Source: Luscinia megarhynchos | Lineage: Eukaryota; Chordata; Aves; Passeriformes; Turdidae | Reading direction: 5' to 3' | Length of the DNA: 64,000 nucleotides | Assembly: GCA_034336665.1 (NCBI GenBank) | Contig: CM067566.1 | Location: 20,380,330 to 20,444,329 of the forward strand | In this document: piece by piece, positions 48,191 through 60,100 of the stretch | Layout: every line of letters begins with the position of its first letter | Numbering within the stretch: the first letter of the stretch is position 1 | Position numbers and translations under genes: made by a program | Notes under the pieces: model-generated | Databases searched by the model: none | Seen by the model: the letters and a program-made list of their open reading frames with translations, nothing else | Told to the model about the DNA's origin: nothing

Positions 48191-49623
48191 TGTCATTCAC
48201 TGTTCATACTGAACAGGAAGCAAGAACAGGCTTCTCTATTACAGCTCTCTAAATTCACCTGGGTGGCAGTGAAGCTCACAGAGAGAAGTATGTTTGCACA
48301 CATCTCCATGTGAAAGAGACAAAGGCAGTCAAATGTACACATGGTAGCACATGATTCTCTGTAATCAAGACTTATAATTACACCCTGCCTAAATTCTACT
48401 AGAAATATGTAACTCTTTATTTCAGTGTTTTCTTGCTGTACCCTACGGCACAAGGCAAATGGTCAAAACCAGCTCAGAGTAAGGGAAGCCCTGGCCAGTT
48501 TTGGGACCTTATAAAGCCTACAGCACTGGCTAGTATTGGCAAAGCTGAATTTACTGGCCTACAGTTTCATGGAGCTGCTACACTTTGGCTTGTTGTATGA
48601 CTTTCTGTATGACAGAGTTAAATGGCATTCTATGCAGGATGTGCAGATAAATTGGCTTTTGGGGTGGGATGGGTTTTTGTTGAGTGAGGTTTTTTTCTAT
48701 AATGTTAGATTTAAATTCATTCTTTTACTATAACCTTAACTTTTAAAGAGCTTAGTGTAATTTAGATCAAATATAATTATGAGATCATTGATTAAATATA
48801 GACAGAAGCTATTGATTATATCCTGCATTTCTGAAAAGAAAAATACATGATAAATAATGCCAGCCATAAATGTCTGTAGGATGGAAACTGGCACTGTACT
48901 TCTATTTTTGAAAGTGACTGCAGCCCTATTATTATTATTTATAGAAAAAATGCAGTAACTTCACTGAATTATTTTATTTCTCACAAATATGCATGCAAAG
49001 ATCCACATTTGTTGTTTAGTGTTGTATTTCTATGAAGAATGAGTACAATGAAACTAAATTATATAGGGGACAGCAACAAGGAAGTAAAAGTAAAAATGTT
49101 AAACCTGAATTCTCGTTGCCAGTTCCATACAGTGGCTTGGAAAGTGATTAAGACTTAAGAAAGATCATGTTTTTAATTGGAATTTTACTGCTGAAGTAAG
49201 AATCCACAACAAATCTCTACTTTCCATTCAAGAAAGTTGAAAGAGCACAATAACTGGAAAAGATAAGCATTTTGTGATTGTATTTTTTTTTTTTTTAAAA
49301 GAGCAGCAAAAAGTTCAGTAAAGAGATACATTTCATTAAGAAAACAAGGCATGATTTCTGTGTTTTTTTCTTTCAAATCTTTTCCATTAGCTTAATTATT
49401 CAAAGGTTCTGCTGGCTGCTTTTGTAAATGACAAGTAACATGTACTTCTCAGATTGTGGACCTCACCTGTCATCACTTGACACATGACTAACATTTAGAA
49501 AAATACTAATTTCTAAGTATTTTAGGTTTTGCTGTTCAAATGAACGATTGCTGGAAAATCTTTTTCATTTTCTTATTGTAATTACAAGGCAGTGTCTTTT
49601 CAGCATGAGATAATGTCCATTAT
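48191..49623. other. Unique non-coding DNA
   Basis: No recognisable gene or repeat. A T-run lies at 49282-49296. Confidence 0.45.
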
Positions 49624-49682
49624 GTGTGTGTGTGTGTTTCAGATGTATAATCTTTCCACAAACAAACAAACAAACAAACACC
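49624..49682. repeat. (TG)n and (ACAA)n microsatellites
   Basis: A (TG)7 run (49624-49637) and, 20 bp further, about five and a half units of ACAA (49658-49680). Confidence 0.9.
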
Positions 49683-50694
49683 CTTTAGTAAATTAGATTT
49701 ACTGATTTAAAATAAATTTATAATTCTTCCTAATTAGCACAATTAAATGAGCTCAGCCTATTTCATTTACGCAGAAGTTTACAATATAACTTAATAATTG
49801 TGTGGAAATTCTTAGAGAAGGGAAATTAGTTCTAATAAAAAAAGCTCATCTAATAGATAAATACATAAGATCTGGTGACTAGAAAATTATATCTGGTACA
49901 CAATAATTAAAAAAAAACCAACAAAAAAACTTTATTGTGATTTAACCTAATAAGTTTTAGACCTAAAAAATGTGAAAGCTAACAATGTAACAACATAGCA
50001 AACATAAAAGTGAAGGTTATGACCAAAATCAGAAGAGGGCAAACTTACTGAGGCTCTCTATATATTTTCCAGAACAATTTATTTGCCATTAAGGGGTTCC
50101 TTGAGGATAACATCTCTGTGGTTGGTAGATTATAAAGGATTTTTATTGACAAAATATGTGAGTTGGCCTATTTTCCTTTTTTCCTTTTTTCTTTCCCACT
50201 CATCCTTTTCCCCACTTTTCCCCAGTTCAGAGGTATTTATTTCAGAATATCTATTCTTACCTCAGTCTTATATTTTACTAAAAAAATTATTCCATATTGA
50301 CTGTAAATATCTCATCTGAAGCTTTGAAATAGTCTTCAGTTTAATTCCATTATTTAGTTGTGGTGAAGGCTAAGCAGTGTTACGATTATTCTACCTGACA
50401 TTACCTTATCTGAAATGGTTTTAACTTCTTTCAAATTCTGTAGCACACTTCATCCAGAAATTGTTTTTCACTTAAAATAATATATATGGTAATATATATA
50501 TATTTTTTTTTTTTTTTTAATTAAGGAGGAAAAAAAGGTAAAACCCCGGAGCAAAGAATTTCCAAAAGTGACACCCCAAAATGCAAATCATGATTTTGTT
50601 GCTTTCAAAGCTGCTCCTCTCATAAACAGATATGGACACCATTTTGTGTTACACTCAACTCCTAGGTGTGGAGTTTTTTTTCCCACATTTGCAG
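49683..50694. other. Unique AT-rich DNA
   Basis: It includes a (TA)n stretch followed by a long T-run (50492-50518). No gene was recognised. Confidence 0.5.
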
Positions 50695-51424
50695 TGGGAC
50701 AGCCCTGGACAAGGGACAGGTGCCTGCCCAGCTGCTTGCTCTCTTGTTCTCTCTCCTCAGAAAGGGGAAGGGCAAGGGGAGAAGATAGGATAAGAAAAAT
50801 AGGTAGACCACTTAGTAATTATTGTCACAGATTGAAAAAATTCAGCTTGTGTAAAATTAATATTTTTTCCACTTAAAAGTAGATTCTGGTAGGCACAAAT
50901 AGTATATTTTTTCTTCTCCACCTTTCCCCATGCCTTATTTAACTCCTTTACTTTCAAATCCTCCAAGGCCAGATTGATTCTTTCATTTCCCCTGGGGGGA
51001 TGGAAGGCTGAAATCAGCACTTCATAGTTTCTGTCTGTTTCTCCTTCCCCTCTCATGGTTGTCCCCTGCTCCAGTATGGGTCCTCCATGGGCTGAAGTCC
51101 TTCACAATTTAGTCCTTCAAAATTCTGTTCCAGAACGAACTTTTGACACGTGACAGGGAATACTTGTTCCATCCCCTGGAGCACCTCCTACTTCTTCTTC
51201 TCTGACCTTGCCATTCCCTCTGCTGTTTCTCACTCTCTGTTTTTCCCTGCTCCTCTTGCCTTTTTTTTTTTTTTTTTTTAATTTTTTTACTAATTATATT
51301 TTCACAGAGTCATCACCAACCTGGATGACAGGCTCTGCTGTGTCCTATTGTGGAGTCAGAGGCAACCTTCTGTATCTGCCATAGGAGCCTCCCCCCACTG
51401 CCAAACCTTGTCATAATAGAGTCT
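50695..51424 (-). mobile_element. Solo or partial LTR, family A, diverged
   Basis: Antisense of the 7937/58610 family. The left end (TGGGACAGCCCTGGACAAGG, GACAGGTGCCTGCCCAG) corresponds to the family 3' terminus. CCCTGCTCCAGTATGGGTCC (about 51064) corresponds to its GGACCC..CTGGAGCAGG units. The right end (GCCAAACCTTGTCAT, about 51400) corresponds to its 5' start. An internal T-run of about 19 (51261-51279) is a copy-specific expansion. No target duplication was identified. Its orientation matches the integrase relic at 55190-55990, but a CR1 copy lies between them. Confidence 0.75.
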
Positions 51425-52649
51425 AAGTAGAATATTTGCAAAAGATTTGCCTAGAGGGCATGACAGTATAAACTACTAAACTGTATAAACCTGCTGCATA
51501 TTATATGGGGCTGGAAGTGTTTATTTTTGTTCCAAGGCCCAAAGTTTCAATTGAGTTCTGGAAGGACATTGTCTGCTGAGCTGAAAACAAGTCACTATAC
51601 GCTTTGCTAATTTGAATAATCACTTTTCCAAACTATTTTTAATTTTATTGTGCCTTCCTCTATTAAACTGAGTTTCTGTAATAGAATTTTCCATCAGAAA
51701 CATACTTATGCCCTGTAACTCAGGCATTAGTTGATAGTGTTTTTGAAAAGTAAAGGTTGATCTCTTCAGAAGCTTTCACTTTAGAGTGGGTCTCCTCTCT
51801 ACAGAGATCTTGAAAGGAGAGAATAATGGGAACATTCTCTAAAGATAAATGTTAAATAAAAAAGAAAAATGTTAAATAAAAGACAGCATGACCTTCACAA
51901 CTGAAAAAATTGTTACCAGGTATTTTAAATTGTAATAACTTTGTATTTTGCATGCAGTAAAACAGGTAAAGGTCCTGAAGTGTTATTCACTTTTTTTCTG
52001 CCTTGTTTGGTTTTTTTTGGTTTTTTTTTTATTTCTGATTGACTCTATCCACAAGCCAATTAAAATAAATAGCTATTTACTTATCTGCAGCTCTTAACTG
52101 CAGGGTACTGAACTCCCTCAGCCTGATTAAAGCATGATAAAACACTTTTTGAATAGAGGTGTAGTCAATGCCATTTCTACTTGCTCTAAGTTGTAAAGCA
52201 TAGAAAGAACCAAATTTTGTCGTTTGTGCTACCATAAAGATATAATCTAAACTTTCTAACATCTCATATGCCCAGGCCAGCAAGTCTAAGTGTTTGAATT
52301 AATTCAAATGAAAGGTCTCTTGCAAGACTCTAAAATGTAGACATTCCCTCCACAACATAATAGCTGTTTTGCTAGTTTATTCATACAACATCAAAGATTC
52401 ATGAGATCATAGGAAAAAGTGAGGACAGCTCCCTGCTTTCTAATTGCAAATTTCTGTTGGTCCTTCCAAATAAGATGCTTATGGGGAAGAATTCAAATCA
52501 GAAGATGAAAACGGATTCTGTGTTTAGAAAGAGAAGCTATAAACATTAATGACACGATCTTAAAAGAGGAGATAAGGAATTAATAGGTTTCTGTTTTCAT
52601 TTGGGATGGGAGGAGTGTGAAGTGGCAATTATTCAGGAAAAAAAATTCA
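51425..52649. other. Unique AT-rich non-coding DNA
   Basis: No gene was recognised. There is a short direct repeat of AAATGTTAAATAAAA at about 51846-51881 and a T-rich run at 52008-52031. Confidence 0.5.
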
Positions 52650-52873
52650 GCAACCTGCTACACCACTTAGACCTGCACAAGGCTATTGGACTGGGTGGAA
52701 TCTACCCAAGGGTACTGAGAGAGGTGGGAGAACAGCTCACTGAGACACTTTCAATCATTTATCAGCAGTTCTGAGTAACTGGGTAGGTTCCAGCTGACTG
52801 GAAGTTAGCAAATGTGTTACCCATCTAAAAGAAAGGCCAGAAGTAAGGCCCAGGGAACTGCAGGGCTGTCAGA
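52650..52873 (+). mobile_element. CR1 LINE ORF2 fragment, early reverse-transcriptase part
   Basis: The translated plus strand shows the CR1 segment leading into the reverse transcriptase. LDLHKAIGLGGIYPRVLREV (about 52666-52725) is followed by a decayed VPADWKLANV (about 52785-52815) and PGNCRAV (about 52850-52870). Stops occur in all frames. It is the left half of a copy that resumes at 53185. Confidence 0.87.
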
Positions 52874-53184
52874 AATACACTTTACAGAAAGGAAATAAAA
52901 TACCAATACTTTGTCTTGTTTTGCTGCATATGCTATAGTTTCTTACATAACCATAGTTTTTAATCTTCCCAGGATTTTCAACAAAGTAGCAGATAATAGA
53001 ATTTATAATCTCAAAATTTTTATCTAAAAATAATTAGGACATGACTGTTCTTTGAGAAACTCTCCCACTTATATTACATATCCCCCATTATGTCATAATC
53101 ATCAGATGGTGCATAATTCTGTTTTCTGCTACTGTTTTCCAACTTAGTAAGGTGTATCCTCCAGCCTTGCTACAGAACCCCAGT
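52874..53184. other. Non-CR1 sequence between two CR1 halves
   Basis: About 310 bp of AT-rich sequence replaces roughly 500 bp of expected reverse-transcriptase sequence. It has no recognisable motif. It could be an insertion with deletion, or simply unique DNA between two separate CR1 copies. Confidence 0.4.
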
Positions 53185-53798
53185 GATGGAAACGATCACA
53201 ATGGCTGTGCAGCTCTTCAGAAGGACCTTGACAGATTTAGAGATGGGCAGAGAACAGTCTGTCATTTAGCAAAGGCAAGTGCAGGGTCCTGCACCTGGAG
53301 AAGAGTAACTTCCATGCACCAGTGCAGGCAGGGGGCCAACCTGCTGGGAGCAACTCTACCAAAAAGGATCTAGGAGTCCTGCTGGACAGCAAGCTGCCCA
53401 TGGCCAGCAGTGCCCTTGTGGCCCAGATAGGCAGCAGTATCTGGGGATGCATTAGGGGGGCTGAGGGATCCTGACCCTCTACTCAGCCCTAGTGAGGCAC
53501 ATCTGGAGTGCTCTGCCCAGTTCTGGCTCCTCAGCACAAGAGAGACATGGAGCTCCTGGAGTGAGTTCCACTCTAAAATGAGGACGAAGTTTACAGCGTG
53601 GATGACTGAACACTGGTACGAGTGGCCCAGAGGGATCATGGAGTCTCCTTCTCTGGAGATACTTTAACAACTGTCTGGATGCAATTCTCTGTTCTAGGAG
53701 GATCTTGGTTCAGCAAGGACGCTTGACCAGACAACCCACTATGGTCACTTCCAATCCTAATGTTCTGTGACTGATTCTCTGATTCTGTGATTCTGTAG
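53185..53798 (+). mobile_element. CR1 LINE fragment, ORF2 end plus 3' UTR
   Basis: Frame-shifted pieces of the CR1 ORF2 C-terminal part are readable: QKDLDRFRDGQ (about 53218-53250), CRVLHLE (about 53282-53302), DLGVLLDSKL (about 53368-53397) and a stretch encoding HKRDMELLE (53535-53563). The 3' UTR is much shortened. The tail is GATTCTCTGATTCTGTGATTCTG, ending near 53798. The many frameshifts and stops indicate an old copy. Confidence 0.9.
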
Positions 53799-55189
53799 CT
53801 GCTGGGCTAGGTGCAATCCACAGGAATTATTCATTCCACCCTTCTGGGGCTCAAACTCTCTTCCATTCATAAACAAATGCATTTTTAAAATCTTTCTATA
53901 TATACACATAGCATTGGTCCTTTTTTCCTTTTTCAATTTTTTCCCCCAGAATACAAGAGAGAAGAAAAAATGTCCCTAGGTTTCTAACCTAAAGCATTAT
54001 ATTATGTTTCAAGGTTACTTCTGTACTACTTGAGAATCAAACTTTCCTGTAAAAAATGTAAGATGAAAATGTAAACAATATCAAGCATGTCCTTTGCTTT
54101 ACTAACACAGCAAACAGCATTATTTTTTTTAAAATGTATTAAACATAAGGGACAGATTCTCAGTTGGTACAAATCAGCATGACTTCATTGAAGTCAATGC
54201 AATCATGAAACTTTAAAGCTTCTGTACTGCTACATTTCCCTCTATTGCTCTCTTTTTATAATTTTTCCTCCCACAACTGGACTGTAAAGTAGAAGCATAA
54301 ATGACATTATTTTGGGTATGCAGGTTGGACAGATAAAGAGAAAGCAGTTGCAGTATAAATATATGCACTAATTTCAAAATATGCTGCTAGCTCTAGAATA
54401 TTGTTTTCTACAAGTAAGCATTTAAGGATACAGAGAGGACCAATTAACTTTTTTTAGAAATGCCTAGGTATTTGGCTTCTCCAAAAATTGAACTGGATGT
54501 TTAGTTTTAAATATAATATAACATCAAAATATGATTCTGAGTTCAGTTTTTAAAATCGAGGGCTAATGGAATCAAGGTTTTCACCAGCTTAGGAAAAAGT
54601 TATCAGATCTTTTTTTTTCAGCAAAACAAAATGCAAAAAATGGAAAGGAATGTAAGGGAAAATGCAGCTGTATACAAATCTTCAAAATCGAATTATCAAG
54701 TTTTTTTATTGTAAAGAAGAGTTTTTCATAGGTCTTGTACAATATGTTGCTTTGTATCTAATTGTAGCCTTTTAAAAGTTATTGTCCAGTCTGATTTCCT
54801 CTACTGCAGAAAGATGTAAACCTACAATTTTAATATGCAGCTAAGATAAATGTCTCAATACATGGGATGAAATAGTCTTCCAGAGTTTGCACTGACTATA
54901 GAGAAAACTGAATGAAGGTTTTAGGGTGAAAACATGATTATTATATAGCTAAACTTGTGTCTAATGAACTTCATCTTGCTGCTTTTCCTGCCTGGATGAT
55001 TTAACTTCTAAGAGTAGTTTTAATTTCCTCCATTGGTCTGTCAATATTTACAATAATTAACTATTGCCAGGGGAAAAACAAGGAAAGCTATCAACAACAT
55101 AAAATTAAGCAACACAAAAATACACCACTTGCTGGTACATAGCTTTCACATTTTGCAAAGTAGTTTCTTTTCAGATGGTTCTCTTTAGG
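53799..55189. other. Unique AT-rich non-coding DNA
   Basis: No gene was recognised. The right part may include eroded retroviral sequence continuing from the integrase relic on the minus strand, but no motif supports it. Confidence 0.4.
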
Positions 55190-55990
55190 GTAACCTTCTG
55201 CAGAAGGTCACAAGCCAGCAAAGGACCTTAGGATCAACATTTCTTGATCAAGAAGGTATAACTTTTTCCATTAGTTGGAATCAACCTTCCTTCACTAAAA
55301 CATCTGGAACCAAACATCTCTTGCCAAACAGGAGAATAGAAACTGCAAAATTTTTGGGTTTTGCTATAACACATTTCAAGTGTCTCCTTTGAAAATAGGT
55401 CATCAAATTAATTGATATTTCTTTTAAAACTCTTGAGTACAACAGTTTCAGCATCTGTAAAAGCTGTGGAAGTAGCAGATTCTTTTGTTTCCATACAGTG
55501 GGTATGACAACACATAAGAGTTTCAATTGGGCAGGATCAGCCCAATTGGCCAGATCTTCTGGTGTTAACTAACTTGGTAGTCATCGTGATAAATGTCTAA
55601 CCTAACGTTTAATGCAGCCATTATTTTGGTGTAGCCTTTAACAGTCCATTGTATTGATCAATTTTTTCCAGAGGTTGATTCATTTACAGGGGATGTGATA
55701 CACTCACTCAATGCCATGGTCTTAACATAAAATCATAGCCCAGGTTTTTATGAAATCAGAAATTAGTTCTGTTGTCTGGCTCATTTCTTTCTGGGGTGCT
55801 ATATCTCTGTGCAACTTTCTTTTCAAAGCCCAGGTTAATATTTCAGGTAGTAACACAGGGCAGAGAATATGTTTCCAACTACCCAGCGGTTCCTTTCCAC
55901 CACTGTAAGCACATGGTGCTTTCCCTGGTGGAGTGTTTTGAAGTGTGATACAGCACTCCAAAAGTCAATCTGCCAGGCCTTTCCATATTT
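55190..55990 (-). pseudogene. Decayed endogenous-retrovirus integrase (pol) relic, ERVL-like
   Basis: On the minus strand, pieces of a retroviral integrase core appear in the right order. WQIDFW carries the first catalytic Asp (55958-55975). PDNRTNF resembles the SDNGTHF box with the second Asp (55759-55779). DQYNGLLKAT resembles ERYNGLLK, with the third acidic residue as Asp instead of Glu (about 55630-55659). VNTRRSGQL resembles the VNTRGSANR segment of class III (ERVL) elements (55549-55572). Spacing is close to a D,D35E core. Several in-frame stops and frame shifts make it non-functional. No RT, RNase H, gag or env part was recognised next to it; a CR1 copy lies immediately upstream (56190). 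Assignment to ERVL rather than another ERV class rests on the last motif. Confidence 0.68.
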
Positions 55991-56189
55991 ATATTTCAAC
56001 TAATTCCCTCAGGTAACGAAGCTGCAATGGTGGCTTTGGTTCTCAGGCTAGAAAAGGATTGTTTTGTCTATCTAAACTGTGAGAAGAACTTGCTAACACT
56101 TTATATGAAGTTCAGAGTTATATTCTAATGCAGTACAGAATCTGGAAAATATGAAAGCTAAAACTTAAGGCATCAATCTAGGTCGCTGT
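55991..56189. other. Spacer, possibly more ERV sequence
   Basis: It sits directly upstream (in sense) of the integrase relic. The zinc-binding HHCC part of integrase would be expected here, but I could not find it. Confidence 0.35.
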
Positions 56190-56580
56190 CAAGCTGAATC
56201 TTGAACTTCTCTAGTGACAGAAATTCTGCTTTGTCTGTGCGCAACCTTAACTAATGTTTGAATCTTCTCATAACGAGAGATTTCTGTCTTTTATTTAGGC
56301 AGAATTTCCCTGAAGCAACTTGTGTCTGTCACCTCTTGTCCTGTCACCTTGCAGCCTGGTGAGAAGACAACCTCTGTAAGTTCTCTGTAACTCCCTTCAG
56401 CTACTCAGAGACTGTGATTAAGAGATCCTCTCGGAGCCTTCTCTACTCTAGGCTGAAGAAACTCGACTTCTTCAACCTTTCTTTGTGTGCCAAATCATTC
56501 AACCATCTAAATATATTGGCGACTCTTTGTTGGACCCTCTCCAGTTGTTCAATGTCTCTCTTAAACTGGTGAATCAAAGC
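56190..56580 (-). mobile_element. CR1 LINE 3' UTR copy
   Basis: Antisense CR1: CTTGTCCTGTCACCTTGCAG, CTACTCTAGGCTGAAGAAAC, CTTCAACCTTTCTTTGTGTG and TTGGACCCTCTCCAGTTGTTC lie in canonical order. Moderately diverged. Confidence 0.85.
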
Positions 56581-57048
56581 AGTCAATCAAGCACAATAAT
56601 CATCTCAATGAGAATTTGTGTTGAGAACTGCCAGCGTACCGTGTCTTCAACAGCTAAGACAGATGGCCCTAGGTAATTGTTGAGGAATTTGAAACTTTGG
56701 CTTTACCCAAAATATCACAAAACTTGAACTCTGTCCGCATAAGTTGCTCTGGTTTGTTTGACTTTTGTATGTTTATGTTTTGTGTGTTGTTTGTTTGTTT
56801 AATTTTAAATAAAAAATGGGGGGGGGAACTAAGTTTTATTCATATAATTTTTCTCCTTATTTTCTTTGGTTTGTGAAAAGTTGGGCATGAACTAGCAGTG
56901 TATGCTGCTAAAAGCATGAATAGAATCACAGCCAGGAAAATGGCTGGAGAGACTATTCCCCTCTGCTAAACATTTCTGCAATCACAGTAACTGAGTTTCT
57001 TCATCTAGTTCTGGGCCTTGGAATACAAGACAGAGACAATCCCAGAAA
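56581..57048. other. AT-rich spacer with T/G-rich tract
   Basis: It includes a T/G-rich patch (56750-56800) ending in a run of nine G (56819-56827). No gene was recognised. Confidence 0.5.
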
Positions 57049-57236
57049 CACAGAATCACAAAATGGGTAAGACTGGAAGGGACAGCTGGAGGATCACTCA
57101 GTCCAATCTTCTTGATCAAGCAGGGTTCCCAAGAGCATATAACTGAGTATTATGTCCAGGATTTAATATCTTCAGAGAAGCAGCTCCAGGGACACTGCAT
57201 GTCCTAATACTTCATATACAGCTTGGTGAAAAACTT
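57049..57236 (-). mobile_element. CR1 LINE 3'-end copy
   Basis: Antisense CR1: CACAGAATCACAAAATGGGT, ACTGGAAGGGACAGCTGGAG, GATCAAGCAGGGTTCCC and TTTAATATCTTCAGAGAAGC. The CAAGCAGGGT subfamily signature differs from the CCATGGCAGGGA type at 14541. Confidence 0.9.
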
Positions 57237-58609
57237 TTAAATGTTTAAAGATTATTAACAATTCTTTCTGGCAGGAAGGCAAACTAAATTTGGACTATTA
57301 AATAGTTTAAACCATAAGTTTTCTAAAATGCATCTTGAATTAAACTATTTTTTTTTCTGAGATCTAATGCCCTATTCCACATCCAAAGTGGTATTAGTGT
57401 TTTGAATCAAAACTAAATCTGAACTTTTTTTTGAAGCTTTACCAGAAGTTAAACAAAATATTTATTTGGTTTCTATACTTCGGTTTCAAGTAATTTTAGC
57501 CACAAAATCTTAATGATATCATCCCGACATTATTACTGAGTCAAGACACCCATTGATGACAAGATTTCAGTTCTAGAAGATGCTGATCATCTTAGATATG
57601 CCACAAAAGGATTAGGTCCAGATCCAATGAAGGATCAAGCTTGTCATTGCAATCGACACAGAAGTCATGACCCCAAACAATTCTTTATAATTGAAGGTTA
57701 GAATTATTTCTAAAGTTGTATTTTGAAATTAATAGAAATCAGGCCACTGCTCCTAAGAAAGTACATAAATCAGCATACAACTTTTATATTTTGCAACTTT
57801 TAACATGAGGATTATCTGAATGAATATATATAATTACAAAAGTTATGTAGTTTTGATTCCATGTGAGATGCAAAAAAATACAATGCATAAATATTACACT
57901 TGTTATATGCCTTGATAAGAGATGAATTGCAATGATCACTATGGACCAAATTCAGTTTACATCTTGGAAGTATTTTCTACTAGTGCAATAAGTATTACAA
58001 ATATACAAGTGTTTAGAGAGCTGTCACTATATACATAGAAATCTCTATTAATGTCAAATAAAATACTACATTATTTTAAAAATAGTTCATATGCTATTTC
58101 TATCCCCTGTTGCTATTTAAGCAGGGTGTGCAGGATTGCAAGTGGCAGAAAGACCAGTGTAAGTAATCTTGTGTCTTAGTAATGCTCAAGTTTAATAACA
58201 TACTGGAAACAAAACAAAAATCAGGGTTGCTTTTATGAACTACCTTGTGACTGTATTATACGACTTTTTTTCCTCAGACCTCAACATTAATATGTGCTTA
58301 AGGGTGCAAAGAGCACAGCATTAAGAAATACTTGCTGAATAAAGTTAGATGATGGTATAGATGATTACTTGATGATGGTTTTCAAGTGTCTGGAAGATGA
58401 GAAGGAATTTCTGGTGTTTTTAACATAGACTTAGATCGATTAATTTGAGTAGAAAACAAGTGTTCTGAATACAGATGTGAAAGAAAAATGCCTAAAGGTT
58501 TAGCATTCCAGTCTCTTATTGACTGTTCTCTGTAAACATATTCTTCTGGTTCTGGCTGGGATGAAGTTATGATGCCAACTCTCCTCATAGCAATCTGCAT
58601 GGTGCCATG
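57237..58609. other. Unique AT-rich non-coding DNA
   Basis: No recognisable gene or repeat. Confidence 0.5.
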
Positions 58610-59555
58610 TGCATTGGGTTTGTGTGGCTAGGTTTTGGTAGCAGGAGGGCAACAGAGGTGTCTTCTGTGAGAAGCTGCCAAAAGTTTCATCCATGTCCAG
58701 CAGAGCCAATGCCAGTCAGAGGCAAGACAAGTATGCTCCTGGCCAAGGCTGGGCCAATTAGAAATTAGAAAGCTCTGTGATCACATATTTAGGAGGAGAA
58801 TAAAAGCTATTGCAAAAATATAATTGCAGCCAGAGAAGAGCGGGGTGAGAATACGTGAGAGGAACAACTCTGCAGACACCCAGGTCTGTGGAGCAGGAGG
58901 GGCAGGAGCTGCTCCAGGCACCAGAGCTGAGATTGCCCTGCAGCCCTTGGTGCAGCCCATGGTGAGGCAGCTGTGCCCCTGCAGCCCAGGGAGGAACTCA
59001 GGGATGCTGAGATCCACCCACAGCCCCGTGGAGGAGACCCAGGCTGGAGAAAATGGATGCTTGAGAGGAGACTGTAAATCCATGGGAGAAGTGCCCTGGA
59101 GCAGGTCCTGACAGGGATCTGCAGACCCACAGAGAGAGGAGCCCATGCTGGAGCAGGTTTCCTGGTAGGACTTGTGAGTCCATGGGGGACCCACACTGGG
59201 CAGGCTGTGCCTGAAGGACTGCACCCTGAGGAAGAGTGACCCATGCTCCAGCAGGTCATGGAGAGCTGTTGCCTATGGGATGGACACATAGTGGGGAAGA
59301 TGATGGAGAACTGTCTCCCGTGGGAGAGATACCATGATGCAGCAGAAGGACTTTCCCTGAGCAGAGGGAGAAACAACTATGATGAACTGACTGTAACCCA
59401 CATTCCCTATTTTCCTGAGCCACTGAGGGAGGAAGTATTGCTCAGGAAGGAGGGACAGAGGTGGGGAGAAGGTGTTTTTAAGGTTTATTTTGCTTCTCAT
59501 TATCTTGTGCTGATTTTTTCAGTGATAAATTCAGGTAATATCCCCACTTCAAGTC
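58610..59555 (+). mobile_element. LTR, family A, 3'-truncated
   Basis: The 5' terminus TGCATTGGGTTTGTGTGGCT aligns with the start of the 7937 copy (TGTATTAGATTTATGTGGTA). A GTATTTAGGAG/AATAAAAGC promoter-like stretch (about 58785-58808) is followed by about 550 bp of degenerate GC-rich units with motifs such as CCCATG, GAGGAGACCC and GCTGGAGCAGG repeated every 60-75 bp. The 3' part reaches GATAAATTCAGGTAATATCC and then AAGTC, where the family would continue, but a second, different LTR starts instead. The family's terminal roughly 200 bp are absent. Confidence 0.8.
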
Positions 59556-59910
59556 TGATAACACACCATAGTTTTGGCTACTGCTTAAAAGTACTTGCAC
59601 ATCATCAGGACTTCCTCTGTCTCTCTCCCCAGCCACTCCACCCCCACAAGGTGAATTGACTGGATGTCAGCAAGGAGCTGAGTTGGGACACAGCCAGCAC
59701 AGCTGACCTGAGCTGACCAAGGGATAGTCGATGCCGTGTCACTTCGTGTTAAGCAGTAAAAGCTGGTGGAATGAAGGGAGAAAGGGGGGAGGAATTCATG
59801 TGTTTGTGGTGGTGTTTGTCTTCCCAAGTAACATGTGCTAAAGGCCTGCTTTCCTTGAAATGGGTAAGATCTGTCTTATTAATTCTGTATGTTACCAGTG
59901 CTTGCAGGTG

Positions 59911-59977
59911 TTTTTTTTGTTTGTTTGGGTTTTTTTGGTTTTTTTTGTTTTGTTTTGTTTTGTTTTGTTTGTTTTTT
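59911..59977. repeat. T/G-rich tract with (TTTTG)n, inside LTR B
   Basis: A T-rich tract with a TTTTG array of about five units (59947-59971). It sits where the LTR family has a TTGTTTTGCTTTGCTTG-like stretch. Confidence 0.9.
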
Positions 59978-60060
59978 AAATGTATGTAATTAAACTGGCA
60001 TTACGTTGATGCATGAGTCTGTTCTATTCTTTATATTTTTCTTTCCCTTCCCAGTTTGGG

Positions 60061-60100
60061 GTGAGTGAGTGAGTGAGTGAGTGAGTGAGTGAATGAGTGA
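60061..60100. repeat. (GAGT)n microsatellite, inside LTR B
   Basis: About eight units of GTGA followed by GAATGAGTGA. It arises from a GGGGTGAGTGAG segment of the LTR itself. Confidence 0.93.

Noticed and set aside
49185..49376. Short frames near T-runs considered as microproteins
   Set aside because: No start context, conservation or homology can be argued from the sequence.
58781..59376. 147- and 189-codon minus-strand frames, the longest in the window
   Set aside because: They are antisense through the minisatellite-like part of an LTR, with repeated composition and no domain.
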